Assembly: GCF_015707995.1 (NCBI RefSeq)
Contig: NZ_JAAGRY010000011.1
Span: forward strand, 1-61,133
DNA: 61,133 bases
Direction of reading: 5' to 3'
Source: Microbacterium paulum
GTDB lineage: Bacteria > Actinomycetota > Actinomycetes > Actinomycetales > Microbacteriaceae
How positions within the stretch are numbered: the first letter of the stretch is position 1; each line of letters starts with the position of its first letter. The notes below the pieces were generated by a model. The model did not search any database. It saw only the letters and a program-made list of their open reading frames with translations, and had not been told where the DNA came from. The translations under genes and the position numbers were made by a program. Below, piece by piece: positions 8,438 to 16,316 of this stretch.

Positions 8438-9421
8438 TCAGCGCGGCGGGTGGATGTGAAAGCTCGCGAGGCGCGAGCGGAGCGCGGCGAGCTGAAGGTG
8501 CTCGGTGCCCCACCGGCCGTAGTGGCGCTGCGTGGTGCCGCGGATCCAATCTTCGCGCTGCTTCTCGTGCAGCAGCACCTCGGCGAGCCCCTCGTCCGCT
8601 CCGCGCATCGCCGGGTCGGTGTACTTGACCGTGCCGTCGTATTCTCCCCAGGCGTTCGCATCGTCGAGGCCGAAGTCGACGAAATAGTCGTTGCCGAACG
8701 GGCCGGGGATGGCGACCTGCAGGCGCGGCGCGGCGAACCCGAGCTGCACGAGCAGCATGCGGCTGACGCTCTCGCCGGCGCTCGCCGAGCGGCCGTCGCC
8801 GAGGGCGAGCACCATACGTGCGCGTTTCACTCCGCGCGCCCCGGCGGGCAAGCGCTCGGCGATCGCGGCTCGCAGCGAGTCGGCGCGGTCGGGGTCGTAG
8901 GCGCGGTGCCGCGGGTTCCCGGCGACCGCGCGCATCGCGGCGTCGACGACCGCGAGGCCGCGCGTCGCGTCGAGGTGGCGCAGCAGGTCGGCGACGGTGC
9001 GAGGCAGCGATGAGCAACGGATGCCATCGATGCGCACGATGTCCTCTGCCGACACGGTGATGCGGTGGCGTGCCGTGGCATCCATCTCTCGCTGCGTCTG
9101 ACCGTTGCACGTCGACGATGCGAGGTGCACGCGATCGAGTCGGCACTTCCACAGCGGCAGGCCGTGCAGCACCGCGGCCGAGGTGAGCACCGCGACGGCG
9201 TCGCGGCCGGGGTGCAGGCTGTCGGCGGTCGCGGTCACCGCGATGAGGTGTCGCTCCTCTGCGAAGGCGGGGGTCCAGTGCTCGCTCGCGACGTAGCGTC
9301 CGGGGCGCACCCGGATGAGGGTCTTGGCGCCGATCTCGCGCTCGATGCCGCGGTCGCTGAGCCCCGCGAGGATGAGGTGGTCGCGGGTGAGCAGGTGGCT
9401 CCGGGCTTCGTCGACGCGCAT
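8438..9421 (-). CDS. AbiEi-like / DUF559-type protein
   Basis: The 327-residue protein starts MRVDEARSHLLTRDHLILAGLSDRG, resembling the AbiEi antitoxin-type N-terminal winged helix, and its C-terminal part (YFVDFGLDDANAWGEYDG) resembles the restriction-endonuclease-like end found in many actinobacterial proteins annotated as type IV antitoxin-domain or DUF559 proteins. No AbiEii-type nucleotidyltransferase toxin lies beside it, so a toxin-antitoxin role is doubtful. Start chosen at ATG 9421, where the homologous-looking region begins. The gene is bracketed by two copies of a palindromic repeat and interrupts the glucan-related gene set, which suggests separate acquisition. Confidence 0.75.
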   Translation of the reverse strand: MRVDEARSHLLTRDHLILAGLSDRGIEREIGAKTLIRVRPGRYVASEHWTPAFAEERHLIAVTATADSLHPGRDAVAVLTSAAVLHGLPLWKCRLDRVHLASSTCNGQTQREMDATARHRITVSAEDIVRIDGIRCSSLPRTVADLLRHLDATRGLAVVDAAMRAVAGNPRHRAYDPDRADSLRAAIAERLPAGARGVKRARMVLALGDGRSASAGESVSRMLLVQLGFAAPRLQVAIPGPFGNDYFVDFGLDDANAWGEYDGTVKYTDPAMRGADEGLAEVLLHEKQREDWIRGTTQRHYGRWGTEHLQLAALRSRLASFHIHPPR

Positions 9422-9534
9422 GCCCGCCAGTGTGCCCGCCGGGCCGCGGCCCACCCCCGCCCGCCGCCGCATCTGCGGACAACTCGCCACCTACCGCCCC
9501 TGTGGAGGAGCCGGCGCGCGCTGCCGCCGCTCTC

Positions 9535-9617
9535 GCCGAGTCACCACCGAATTGCCGAATCCTCACGCGTTCCGTGTGAATCGGGTGGTGACTCGCGAAA
9601 CGGGTGGTGATTCGCGG
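9535..9617. repeat. Palindromic double-arm intergenic repeat, copy 2
   Basis: The forward arms GCCGAGTCACCACCG and CGAATCCTCACG are followed by CGGGTGGTGACTCG and CGGGTGGTGATTCGCGG. The closing part, from CGAAACGGGTGGTGATTCGCG, is identical to copy 1 at 8343-8422. Confidence 0.7.
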
Positions 9618-9660
9618 CAGCGGCGGGCGCGCGGCAGCGGCGGGCGCGCGGCAGCGGCCG
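9617..9660. repeat. 17-bp tandem repeat, about 2.5 copies
   Basis: The unit GCAGCGGCGGGCGCGCG is repeated twice exactly and then partly (GCAGCGGC), between palindromic repeat copy 2 and the end of the second response regulator. Confidence 0.7.
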
Positions 9661-9669
9661 GCCGCCGCG

Positions 9670-10656
9670 TCAGGTCTCGGAGGTCAGACGGTAGCCGACG
9701 CCGCGCACGGTCTCGATGTAGCGCGGGTTGGTGGCTTCGTCGCCGAGTTTGCGGCGCAGGTTCGTCATGTGCGCTTCGATGGCGCGCTTGTCGGCGTCGC
9801 CGACGAAGTAGGTGGTGACGTACGACTCGCCGCGCAGCACGAGCGCGAGGTCGGCTTTGCTGCGCACGCGGCGCTTCGATTCGAGCAGCGCGGCGAGCAG
9901 GTCGAACTCGGTGCGGGTGAGGTCGATCTCGCGCTCGCCGATACGGGCGATGCGCATGTCGGGTTCGAGGGCGAGGTCGCGGTGGGTGAGCCACGATTCC
10001 GCGATGGATGCCTCGCGGAGCGCCCCGTTCAGCACGATGAGCTCTTCGGAGTCACCCCCCGGGCCCCCGCCGACGGTGTCGAGGGCGCCGGCTGCGGCGG
10101 CGGCGATGGCGCCCACCGAGATGGCGCCGGTCTGCGCCCCGGCGCCGGAGCGGGTCGGGAATGAGGGCCCCACGGCATCCTGCCGGGGTGCGGGCTGCGC
10201 GCCGGTGCCGCCGTAAGCGCCTGCGCTCGCCGCACCGCCGGGGCCCGGGGCACCTGCGCTCGAACCGTCGTTTCCGCCGCGGGGGCGGCGGAGCATCGCT
10301 TCGATGCGGGCGCGCAGTTCGCGGGGGCGGAAGGGTTTGGCGATGAAGTCGTCGGCGCCGGCGGCGAGGCCCATGACGACGTCGGTCTCTTCGGTCTGGC
10401 CGGTGAGCATGATGACGTAGGTGTTGCTGCGGGCGCGGATGCGGCGGGCCGCTTCGTAACCGTCGATGCCCGGCAGGTTGACGTCGAGGGTCGTGACGAG
10501 GGGTTGGTAGGTCTCGACGGCGCGCACGCCGTCGATGCCGTTGCCGACCGAGATGGTCGAGAATCCGGCCGCTTCGAGCACGTCGGCGAGCATGTGCCGC
10601 ACGTCGGCGTCGTCTTCGATGACGACCGCGGTCTTCTCGCCGTCCCCCTGAGTCAT
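9670..10656 (-). CDS. Response regulator with winged-helix output domain (orphan, copy 2)
   Basis: This is a 328-residue paralogue of the regulator at 4024-4839. The receiver domain has acidic residues EDD, phospho-acceptor Asp58 in TTLDVNLPG and Lys in AKPF. A roughly 90-residue Gly/Ala/Pro-rich insert (about 130-225) separates it from a PhoB-type winged helix ending HMTNLRRKLGDE and VRGVGYRL. ATG 10656 is chosen because AGGAGAGGGC precedes it; an ATG 33 bases upstream lacks a ribosome site. The GH6 gene ends 39 bases upstream on the same strand, so they may be co-transcribed. No kinase is adjacent. Control of glucan synthesis or turnover is inferred from position only. Confidence 0.88.
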   Translation of the reverse strand: MTQGDGEKTAVVIEDDADVRHMLADVLEAAGFSTISVGNGIDGVRAVETYQPLVTTLDVNLPGIDGYEAARRIRARSNTYVIMLTGQTEETDVVMGLAAGADDFIAKPFRPRELRARIEAMLRRPRGGNDGSSAGAPGPGGAASAGAYGGTGAQPAPRQDAVGPSFPTRSGAGAQTGAISVGAIAAAAAGALDTVGGGPGGDSEELIVLNGALREASIAESWLTHRDLALEPDMRIARIGEREIDLTRTEFDLLAALLESKRRVRSKADLALVLRGESYVTTYFVGDADKRAIEAHMTNLRRKLGDEATNPRYIETVRGVGYRLTSET

Positions 10657-10695
10657 GCCCTCTCCTGTCACGTGCGTCACCCCTGTCACGCCATG

Positions 10696-11700
10696 CTACC
10701 GACGGACGGCGCGTGTGAGTTCGATGGCGGCGTCGTTCCACCAGCTGCCGGCGGCGGGCCCGCCGTTGCAGGGGCCGTCGCTTTCGCCGGGTGGTTTGAT
10801 CCAGAGGTTGGTGTCGACGACGCCGTCGCCGAGGGTGCCGGATGCCTCGCCCACGAGCCGTCCGGAGGGGTTGCACCATTCGCCGTTCGAGCCGGCGCCG
10901 CTGCGCGAGGTGTCGATGAGGGCGTGTGCTTCGCCGGCGCCGGAGTGGGCGAGGGCGTCGGCAAGGGCGTGGGCGTAGTCGAATTCGGCGGTGGCGGCGT
11001 TGAAGTTCGACACGTTGGTGCTGAAGCCGCGCACTCCGTCGAGGCCGACGGCGGCGATCAGGTCGGCTTGTTCGGCGGGGCGGTGCCAGGTGGAGTGGCC
11101 GCCGTCGAGGTAGGTCCAGGTGTCGGAGCGTTGCAGCGCATCGACGGCGGTGCGCAGCTGCGGCACGCGCGCGTCGAGGTTGCCGCATTCGGTGGCGAGG
11201 GCGAGGCTGTCGGGTTCGAGCACGATCACGGCGGGTACGTCGGGCGCGGCGGTGAGGGCGGCGGCGATCTCGTCGACCCAGACGGGGTAGTCGGCGGCGT
11301 CGAGGCCGCCGGCGGAGTGGTTGCCGCAGTCGCGTTCGGGCAGTCCGTAGATGACGAGGGCGAGGGTGGCGTGCTGGGCGCGCGCTTCGGCGGCGAGGGC
11401 GGTGACGCGGTCGCCGGCCGTGCCGATGGGGTCGCGCTCGGGGGTGAGCCAGTAGGCGGTGGGCTGGGCGGCGAGGTAGTCGGCGGCGTCGAGGGCGGTG
11501 CCGGTAGCCGTGGTGGATGCCTGTGCTGCGCCTGATTCGTCGAGCACGGCGAACGTGGTGCCGACGCCGGGTGCGGCGGCCGGGGCGGGGCCGAAGAGCC
11601 CGGCGAGGGCGGCGGCGCCGATGGCGGTCCCGCCGATGACGGCGAGGGCGGCGATGCTGACGACCGTCCAGGTGGTGGCGCGGCGGCGGGGGTTCGTCAC
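10696..11700 (-). CDS. Glycoside hydrolase family 6 beta-1,4-glucanase
   Basis: The 334-residue protein has an N-terminal signal or anchor (basic RRR, then a 25-residue hydrophobic stretch) and a GH6 catalytic domain. Both family signatures are intact: VIYGLPERDCG with Asp124 and VIVLEPDSLA with the proton donor Asp164. C-terminal conserved pieces include the NVSNF and WIKPPGESDG blocks of the active-site cleft. It cleaves beta-1,4-glucan by inversion, outside the membrane. GTG at 11700 is used because the upstream alternative (11763) would overlap the preceding gene and adds no signal-peptide features. Small, anchored GH6 enzymes next to a processive GT2 enzyme recall bacterial cellulose-type loci, where the hydrolase trims or releases the product. 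Confidence 0.9.
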   Translation of the reverse strand: MTNPRRRATTWTVVSIAALAVIGGTAIGAAALAGLFGPAPAAAPGVGTTFAVLDESGAAQASTTATGTALDAADYLAAQPTAYWLTPERDPIGTAGDRVTALAAEARAQHATLALVIYGLPERDCGNHSAGGLDAADYPVWVDEIAAALTAAPDVPAVIVLEPDSLALATECGNLDARVPQLRTAVDALQRSDTWTYLDGGHSTWHRPAEQADLIAAVGLDGVRGFSTNVSNFNAATAEFDYAHALADALAHSGAGEAHALIDTSRSGAGSNGEWCNPSGRLVGEASGTLGDGVVDTNLWIKPPGESDGPCNGGPAAGSWWNDAAIELTRAVRR

Positions 11701-11746
11701 GCGATCGACTCTATCCGCGCAGGGGTGCGCGGGGTCGGATACGAAA

Positions 11747-12421
11747 CTACGGCGCCAGCCCACTCTCCACCCCCGAGAGTGCCTCGATCAGCGCGACGGC
11801 GCGGGGCCAGTAGCGGGCGTAGTGGTCGGGGTCTTGGTTGATCTGGGTGCGGTGGGCGACGATGGTGGGCTCGAGCGCGTCGCGGTCGGGCACGCGGTCG
11901 ATCATGGCGCGATAGAAGAGGGTCGCGGCGGTGTAGGGGTCGAGGCGCGCGTCGCGGGGGCCCCAGGCATCCTGCTGTTGAAAGAGGCCGATCGAGGTGG
12001 TTCGCGAGCCGTCGGGATTGGTGACGCCGCTCGTCTCCCAATCCCCGTAGTCGATGTTGCGCAGCGACGATTCGCCGAGCGCGGTCATGACACCGATGGC
12101 CTGGTCGCGCGCCGACAGGCCCAGGTCGTGGCCGGCGCGCATGATGGATGCCGCGTTCTCGAGCTGTTCCTGGTCGTAGTCGGCGACGGCCGGCGGCGAA
12201 CTGAGCGGCGACAGCGAGTGCACACCGCGGAACGCACCGAGGGCGGATGCCACGATCAGCGCGATCACGAGCACGGGGAACGCGGAGATCGCGGTGATCG
12301 CCCCGGCGCGTCGCCGACGCGCTCTCCGCGCGCGCTGAGCGCGGGTCTTACGGGCAGAGCGACGGCGTGCGGTCGGCCGGCGAACTCGCCGGCGCCTGGT
12401 TCGGGGTACCGGTCGCGCCAT
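11747..12421 (-). CDS. Lysozyme-fold secreted/anchored protein, possible peptidoglycan hydrolase
   Basis: The 224-residue protein opens with about 38 residues that are mostly Arg and Lys, then one membrane helix (about 42-64) and an extracellular domain. That domain has the pattern ALGESSLRN followed by SIGLFQQQ and a WGPRDARLDP region, resembling lysozyme/transglycosylase-like domains in actinobacterial wall hydrolases, with the Glu of GESS as candidate catalytic acid. ATG 12421 is used; ATG 12430 in frame would add three residues. It is followed by GH6 after 46 bases and is probably first in that operon. Function in wall remodelling is likely but unproven. Confidence 0.75.
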   Translation of the reverse strand: MARPVPRTRRRRVRRPTARRRSARKTRAQRARRARRRRAGAITAISAFPVLVIALIVASALGAFRGVHSLSPLSSPPAVADYDQEQLENAASIMRAGHDLGLSARDQAIGVMTALGESSLRNIDYGDWETSGVTNPDGSRTTSIGLFQQQDAWGPRDARLDPYTAATLFYRAMIDRVPDRDALEPTIVAHRTQINQDPDHYARYWPRAVALIEALSGVESGLAP

Positions 12422-12711
12422 GGCGTGCATTGTGGCATGTCGGCCCGGGTGGATGCCTGGGTGTCGGCCACCTTTCGACGCGCGTGCGGTCGTCGAATGC
12501 GCGTGCTCCTCACCCTCGCTGGTGTGCTGCTGCTGCCGCGCTGAGCCGCGACGGGCACGCGACACGCCCTCCGCGCCCGTCACACAGCGGAGGTCGAGCC
12601 CCGATTCAGAGTAGGATTTGAGCTGTCGCGGCATCCCGACTGCGACGCGCTCGGGCGCAGCTCTGTCGGTCTGCGTCATCTCGTCGGCCATGGCCGTCGT
12701 AGACATATGCC

Positions 12712-12810
12712 CCCGGATGTGTCCCCACACAACCGGCTCGGTGTTCGCCGACCCCCCGCGTGCGAACACCTGCCGGGAGGCCGAGTCTCGCACTCGGCCT
12801 CCCGGTCTTT
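12712..12810 (+). ncRNA. 6C-type small RNA candidate
   Basis: Three successive hairpins are visible. Hairpin 1 is CCGG-AT-GTGT-CCCC-ACAC-AA-CCGG (12713-12736), with four C in the loop. Hairpin 2 is a perfect 9-bp stem GGTGTTCGC/GCGAACACC (12740-12770) whose loop holds six consecutive C. Hairpin 3 is a perfect 14-bp stem at 12773-12805 followed by TCTTTCCCC, a strong intrinsic terminator. C-rich hairpin loops plus a terminator match the actinobacterial 6C RNA class. A -10 box TAGACA at 12700-12705 would place the start at about 12712. It lies on the same strand as rplM but ends before the rplM promoter. Confidence 0.75.
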
Positions 12811-12841
12811 CCCCGCCACGGTCCTCGTCTGACCGATCGGT

Positions 12842-12870
12842 TTGGCCGTGGCATCCACATGCCGTAGACT
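12842..12870 (+). promoter_or_regulatory. rplM-rpsI promoter
   Basis: The -35 element TTGGCC (12842-12847) and the -10 element TAGACT (12865-12870) are separated by 17 bases. The predicted start near 12877 gives a leader of about 140 bases before rplM. Confidence 0.7.
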
Positions 12871-13015
12871 CGACCTTTGGTGTCCGCGCTGCCTGCGGCC
12901 GGCGCCACGAACGTGAGCCCTCCACTGGCGTGTTTCGCCCGGCATCCGCCGCACGAAACCACCCCGGAGTGGGATTCACGAACCTCTCCGTTCGAATCAA
13001 GAAAGCAGCACTACT

Positions 13016-13462
13016 GTGACGCGCACCTACACCCCCAAGGCCGGTGAAGTGACCCGCGAGTGGGTCGTCATCGACGCGACCGACGTCGTTCTCGGACGCC
13101 TCGCCTCGCACGCCGCCCGCATCCTCCGCGGCAAGAACAAGCCCACCTTCGCCAACCACATCGACACCGGTGACTTCGTCGTCGTCATCAACGCCGAGAA
13201 GGTCGCGCTGACGGGCCAGAAGCTGCAGAAGAAGATGGCCTACCGCCACTCGGGCTACCCGGGCGGCCTCACCGCCACCTCATACGCCGAGCTGCTCGAG
13301 AAGAACCCGGTCCGCGCCGTCGAGAAGGCGATCCGCGGCATGCTCCCCAAGAACAGCCTGGGTCGCCAGCAGCTGTCGAAGCTGAAGGTCTACGTCGGTG
13401 CCGAGCACCCGCACGCGGCTCAGCAGCCCACTCCCTACACCTTCGACCAGGTCGCCCAGTAA
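13016..13462 (+). CDS. rplM: 50S ribosomal protein L13
   Basis: The 148-residue L13 binds 23S rRNA early in large-subunit assembly. The N-terminus [19 protein letters not shown] and the motif [10 protein letters not shown] are typical. The start is GTG at 13016, where the conserved sequence begins. rpsI follows after 26 bases with AAGGAACAG in front of it. Codon use is strongly biased to C/G at the third position, as expected for a highly expressed gene. Confidence 0.98.
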   Translation: MTRTYTPKAGEVTREWVVIDATDVVLGRLASHAARILRGKNKPTFANHIDTGDFVVVINAEKVALTGQKLQKKMAYRHSGYPGGLTATSYAELLEKNPVRAVEKAIRGMLPKNSLGRQQLSKLKVYVGAEHPHAAQQPTPYTFDQVAQ

Positions 13463-13488
13463 GCGCCGCCGACCACAAGGAACAGATC

Positions 13489-13974
13489 ATGGCGAACATC
13501 GCTGACTCCATCGAAGAGACCCCCGAGTCGTACACCACCGAAAGCACCCCCGTCGAGGCCGCCGCGACCCCGCGCCCGGTCCTCTCGGTTCCCGGTGCGG
13601 CCGTCGGCCGTCGCAAGCAGGCCATCGCCCGCGTGCGCCTGGTTCCCGGCTCGGGCACCATCACCGTCAACGGTCGTGAGTTCGAGGACTACTTCCCGAA
13701 CAAGCTGCACCAGCAGCTCATCACCGACCCCTTCACCCTGCTCGACCTCACCGGTGCATACGACGTGATCGTGCGCATCTCGGGCGGCGGCCCCTCGGGT
13801 CAGGCCGGCGCGCTGCGCCTCGGCATCGCCCGTGCGCTCAACGAGATCGACGCCGAGAACAACCGCCCGGCGCTGAAGAAGGCCGGCTTCCTCTCGCGTG
13901 ACGCCCGCGTCATCGAGCGCAAGAAGGCCGGTCTCAAGAAGGCCCGCAAGGCTCCGCAGTACTCGAAGCGCTAA
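13489..13974 (+). CDS. rpsI: 30S ribosomal protein S9
   Basis: The 161-residue S9 has an acidic, Thr/Glu-rich N-terminal extension of about 38 residues, common in actinobacteria. The conserved body begins at [15 protein letters not shown], and the basic C-terminus ends QYSKR, which reaches toward the P-site tRNA. It is second in the rplM-rpsI operon, and glmM starts 5 bases after its stop. Confidence 0.98.
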   Translation: MANIADSIEETPESYTTESTPVEAAATPRPVLSVPGAAVGRRKQAIARVRLVPGSGTITVNGREFEDYFPNKLHQQLITDPFTLLDLTGAYDVIVRISGGGPSGQAGALRLGIARALNEIDAENNRPALKKAGFLSRDARVIERKKAGLKKARKAPQYSKR

Positions 13975-13979
13975 ATTCG

Positions 13980-15323
13980 ATGGCGCTGTTCGGGACGGAC
14001 GGTGTGCGGGGCCTCGCGAACGGCCCCCTCACCGCCGACCTGGCGCTCACCCTGGCCCAGGCGACAGCTGTCGTCCTGGGCCAGGGGCGTATCGCCTCCG
14101 CACGCAAAGCCGCCGGCAAGCGGCTCACCGCCGTCGTCGCGCGCGACCCCCGCGTGTCGGGTGAGTTCCTCACCGCCGCCGTCGCGGCGGGCCTGGCATC
14201 CTCGGGCGTCGACGTGCTCGACGCGGGCGTCATCCCGACGCCGGCCGCGGCGTTCCTCATCGCCGATATCGATGCCGACTTCGGCGTGATGATCTCGGCG
14301 TCGCACAACCCGGCGCCCGACAACGGCATCAAGATCTTCGCCCGCGGGGGCGTCAAGCTGCCCGACGTCGTCGAAGAGCGCATCGAGCAGGCCATGTCAG
14401 GCGAGAAGCTTCTGCCGACCGGCGGCGGCGTCGGCCGCATCCGGCGCTTCTCCGACGCCGAAGACCGCTACGCGATCCACCTGCTCTCGACGCTGCCGCA
14501 CCGGCTCGAGGGCCTGCACGTCGTGCTCGACTGCGCGCACGGCGCGGCGTCGGGCGTCTCGCCCGAGACCTTCCGCGACGCCGGGGCGAAGGTCACCCTC
14601 ATCGGCGCCGACCCCGACGGCATCAACATCAACGACGGTGTCGGCTCGACCCACCTCGACCGTCTCGCCGCCGAGGTGATCCGCACCGGTGCCGACGTGG
14701 GCATCGCCCACGACGGCGACGCCGACCGGTGCCTGGCCGTCGACGCCGACGGCAACGTTGTCGACGGCGACCAGATCATGGCGATCCTCGCCGTCTCGAT
14801 GAAAGAGCGCGGAGTGCTCCGCTCCGACACCCTCGTGGCCACCGTCATGAGCAACCTGGGGCTGCACCGCGCCATGGCCGACCACGGCATCGCCGTCGAG
14901 ACGACCGCCGTCGGCGACCGCTATGTGCTCGAGCGCATGAACGAGGGCCGCTTCTCGCTCGGCGGCGAGCAGTCGGGCCACGTGATCATGAGCCGATACG
15001 CCACGACCGGCGACGGCGTGCTCACGGGCCTGCACCTCGTGGCCGAGATGGCCCGCACCGGCAAGTCGCTCGCCGAGCTGGCATCGGTCATGACGGTCTT
15101 CCCGCAGTCGCTCGTCAACGTCCGCGGCGTGGAGCGCTCGCGCGCGACCGACCCCGACGTGCAGGATGCTGTGGCCCGCGCGACGGCATCCCTCGGCCTC
15201 AGCGGCCGCGTGCTGCTGCGCCCCTCGGGCACCGAGCCGATGATCCGCGTCATGGTCGAGGCCGGTACGGCCGACGAGGCCCAGCGCATCGCCGACGAGC
15301 TCGCCGAGGTCGTGCGCGGCTGA
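13980..15323 (+). CDS. glmM: Phosphoglucosamine mutase
   Basis: GlmM converts glucosamine-6-phosphate to glucosamine-1-phosphate on the way to UDP-GlcNAc for peptidoglycan and, here, surface polysaccharide. The 447-residue enzyme has the opening FGTDGVRG, the phosphoserine loop SASHNP with Ser108, the metal-binding DGDADR, the sugar-binding GEQSGH and the phosphate-binding [11 protein letters not shown] motifs. All active-site elements are intact. The start lies 5 bases after rpsI, so it is probably co-transcribed with the ribosomal genes, an arrangement known in actinobacteria. It converges on the Ppx/GppA gene. Confidence 0.98.
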   Translation: MALFGTDGVRGLANGPLTADLALTLAQATAVVLGQGRIASARKAAGKRLTAVVARDPRVSGEFLTAAVAAGLASSGVDVLDAGVIPTPAAAFLIADIDADFGVMISASHNPAPDNGIKIFARGGVKLPDVVEERIEQAMSGEKLLPTGGGVGRIRRFSDAEDRYAIHLLSTLPHRLEGLHVVLDCAHGAASGVSPETFRDAGAKVTLIGADPDGININDGVGSTHLDRLAAEVIRTGADVGIAHDGDADRCLAVDADGNVVDGDQIMAILAVSMKERGVLRSDTLVATVMSNLGLHRAMADHGIAVETTAVGDRYVLERMNEGRFSLGGEQSGHVIMSRYATTGDGVLTGLHLVAEMARTGKSLAELASVMTVFPQSLVNVRGVERSRATDPDVQDAVARATASLGLSGRVLLRPSGTEPMIRVMVEAGTADEAQRIADELAEVVRG

Positions 15324-15341
15324 CGCTTCACCAGGGAGGGC

Positions 15342-16283
15342 TCAGTCGGGGTCTGACCAGCTCAGGCTCTCGATGTAGCGCAGCAGCACGCCCTCGCGCA
15401 GCGCCCACGGGCTCACCTCGAGCTCGTCGACGCGCATCGCGGTCATCGCCGCGTGCAGCACGACGGCTGCGCCGACGATCTGGAAGGTGCGGTCGGCCGT
15501 GATGCCGGGCAGCTCCTGGCGGGCGGATGCCGGCAGGCGCGACAGTCGGGGGATCCACGAGCCGAGCGCCTGGCGCGGCAGCAGCATCCGCTCGCTGCCC
15601 GACCACCCGGGCACGGGATACCCGGCGAGCTTCGCGAGCGAGCGGATCGCCTTCGACGACCCCACGACGTGGTTCGGCGCAGGCTGGTCGGCCATCAGCT
15701 CCACGGCGGGCGCGAGGGTCTGCAGGGCGTACTCGCGCAGTCGCTCCACGGCGTCTTCGCCGGGTGGGTCCTCGGGCAGGAACTCGATCGTCGAGCGGCC
15801 GGCGCCCAAGGGCACGGATGCCGCGACATCGGGCAGCTCGTCGGAACCGGCCGCGATCTCGAGCGAACCGCCGCCGATGTCGAACAGCAGGATCTGCCCC
15901 GCCGACCACCCGAACCAACGCCGCACGGCGAGGAACGTGAAGCGCGCCTCGGACTCACCGCCGAGCACCTGCAGCTCCTGACCGAGTGCCGCCTCGATGC
16001 GGGCGATCACGTCCGCGCCGTTCGTCGCCTCGCGCACGGCGCTCGTCGCCGTCGCGAGCAGCTCGACGACCTTCTCGGCCTGCGCGATCTCGCGGGCCTG
16101 CGCCACGGCATCCACCAGCGCCTGCACACCCGTCTCGCTGATCGACCCGTCCGGCTCGAGATAGCGCATCAGGCGCAGCACGGTGCGCTTGCTCGTCGTC
16201 GCGTGCGGGCGCCCGCCGGGGCGCACGTCGGCGACGAGCAGGTGGACGGTGTTCGAGCCGATGTCGAGGACTCCGAGGCGCAT
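15342..16283 (-). CDS. Ppx/GppA family phosphatase
   Basis: This 313-residue member of the exopolyphosphatase/pppGpp-phosphatase family begins LGVLDIGSNTVHLLVADV, the phosphate-binding loop of the actin-like fold, and has the second conserved loop LLFDIGGGSLEI. The length matches the short two-domain form (Ppx1-like) of actinobacteria, lacking the C-terminal HD-like domain of E. coli Ppx. It probably hydrolyses polyphosphate or pppGpp. The gene is divergent from coaA with only 33 bases between the start codons. Confidence 0.9.
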   Translation of the reverse strand: MRLGVLDIGSNTVHLLVADVRPGGRPHATTSKRTVLRLMRYLEPDGSISETGVQALVDAVAQAREIAQAEKVVELLATATSAVREATNGADVIARIEAALGQELQVLGGESEARFTFLAVRRWFGWSAGQILLFDIGGGSLEIAAGSDELPDVAASVPLGAGRSTIEFLPEDPPGEDAVERLREYALQTLAPAVELMADQPAPNHVVGSSKAIRSLAKLAGYPVPGWSGSERMLLPRQALGSWIPRLSRLPASARQELPGITADRTFQIVGAAVVLHAAMTAMRVDELEVSPWALREGVLLRYIESLSWSDPD

Positions 16284-16303
16284 GGGGTCAGCGTATCCAC
16301 AGA

Positions 16304-16309
16304 TAGAGT
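16304..16309 (+). promoter_or_regulatory. -10 box TAGAGT of a leaderless coaA promoter
   Basis: TAGAGT lies 7 bases before the ATG at 16317, inside the 33-base gap between the divergent ppx-like and coaA genes. No ribosome site precedes the ATG. Confidence 0.5.
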
Positions 16310-16316
16310 GGGCGCG

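Noticed and set aside
8438..9421. Complete toxin-antitoxin pair
   Set aside because: Only the AbiEi-like protein is present. The neighbours on both sides are a glycan synthase and a response regulator, not an AbiEii nucleotidyltransferase.
8343..9660. CRISPR array
   Set aside because: There are only two to four repeat arms, with inverted copies and irregular spacing, and no cas genes in the window.
12431..12700. c-di-AMP (ydaO) riboswitch before the lysozyme-like gene
   Set aside because: Such riboswitches often precede wall hydrolases in actinobacteria, but the conserved core blocks are not present on the minus strand here.
11747..13249. 500-codon minus-strand frame reaching into rplM
   Set aside because: The part beyond 12430 is antisense to the 6C candidate, the rplM promoter and rplM, and has no protein-like composition. 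The real gene is the last 225 codons.
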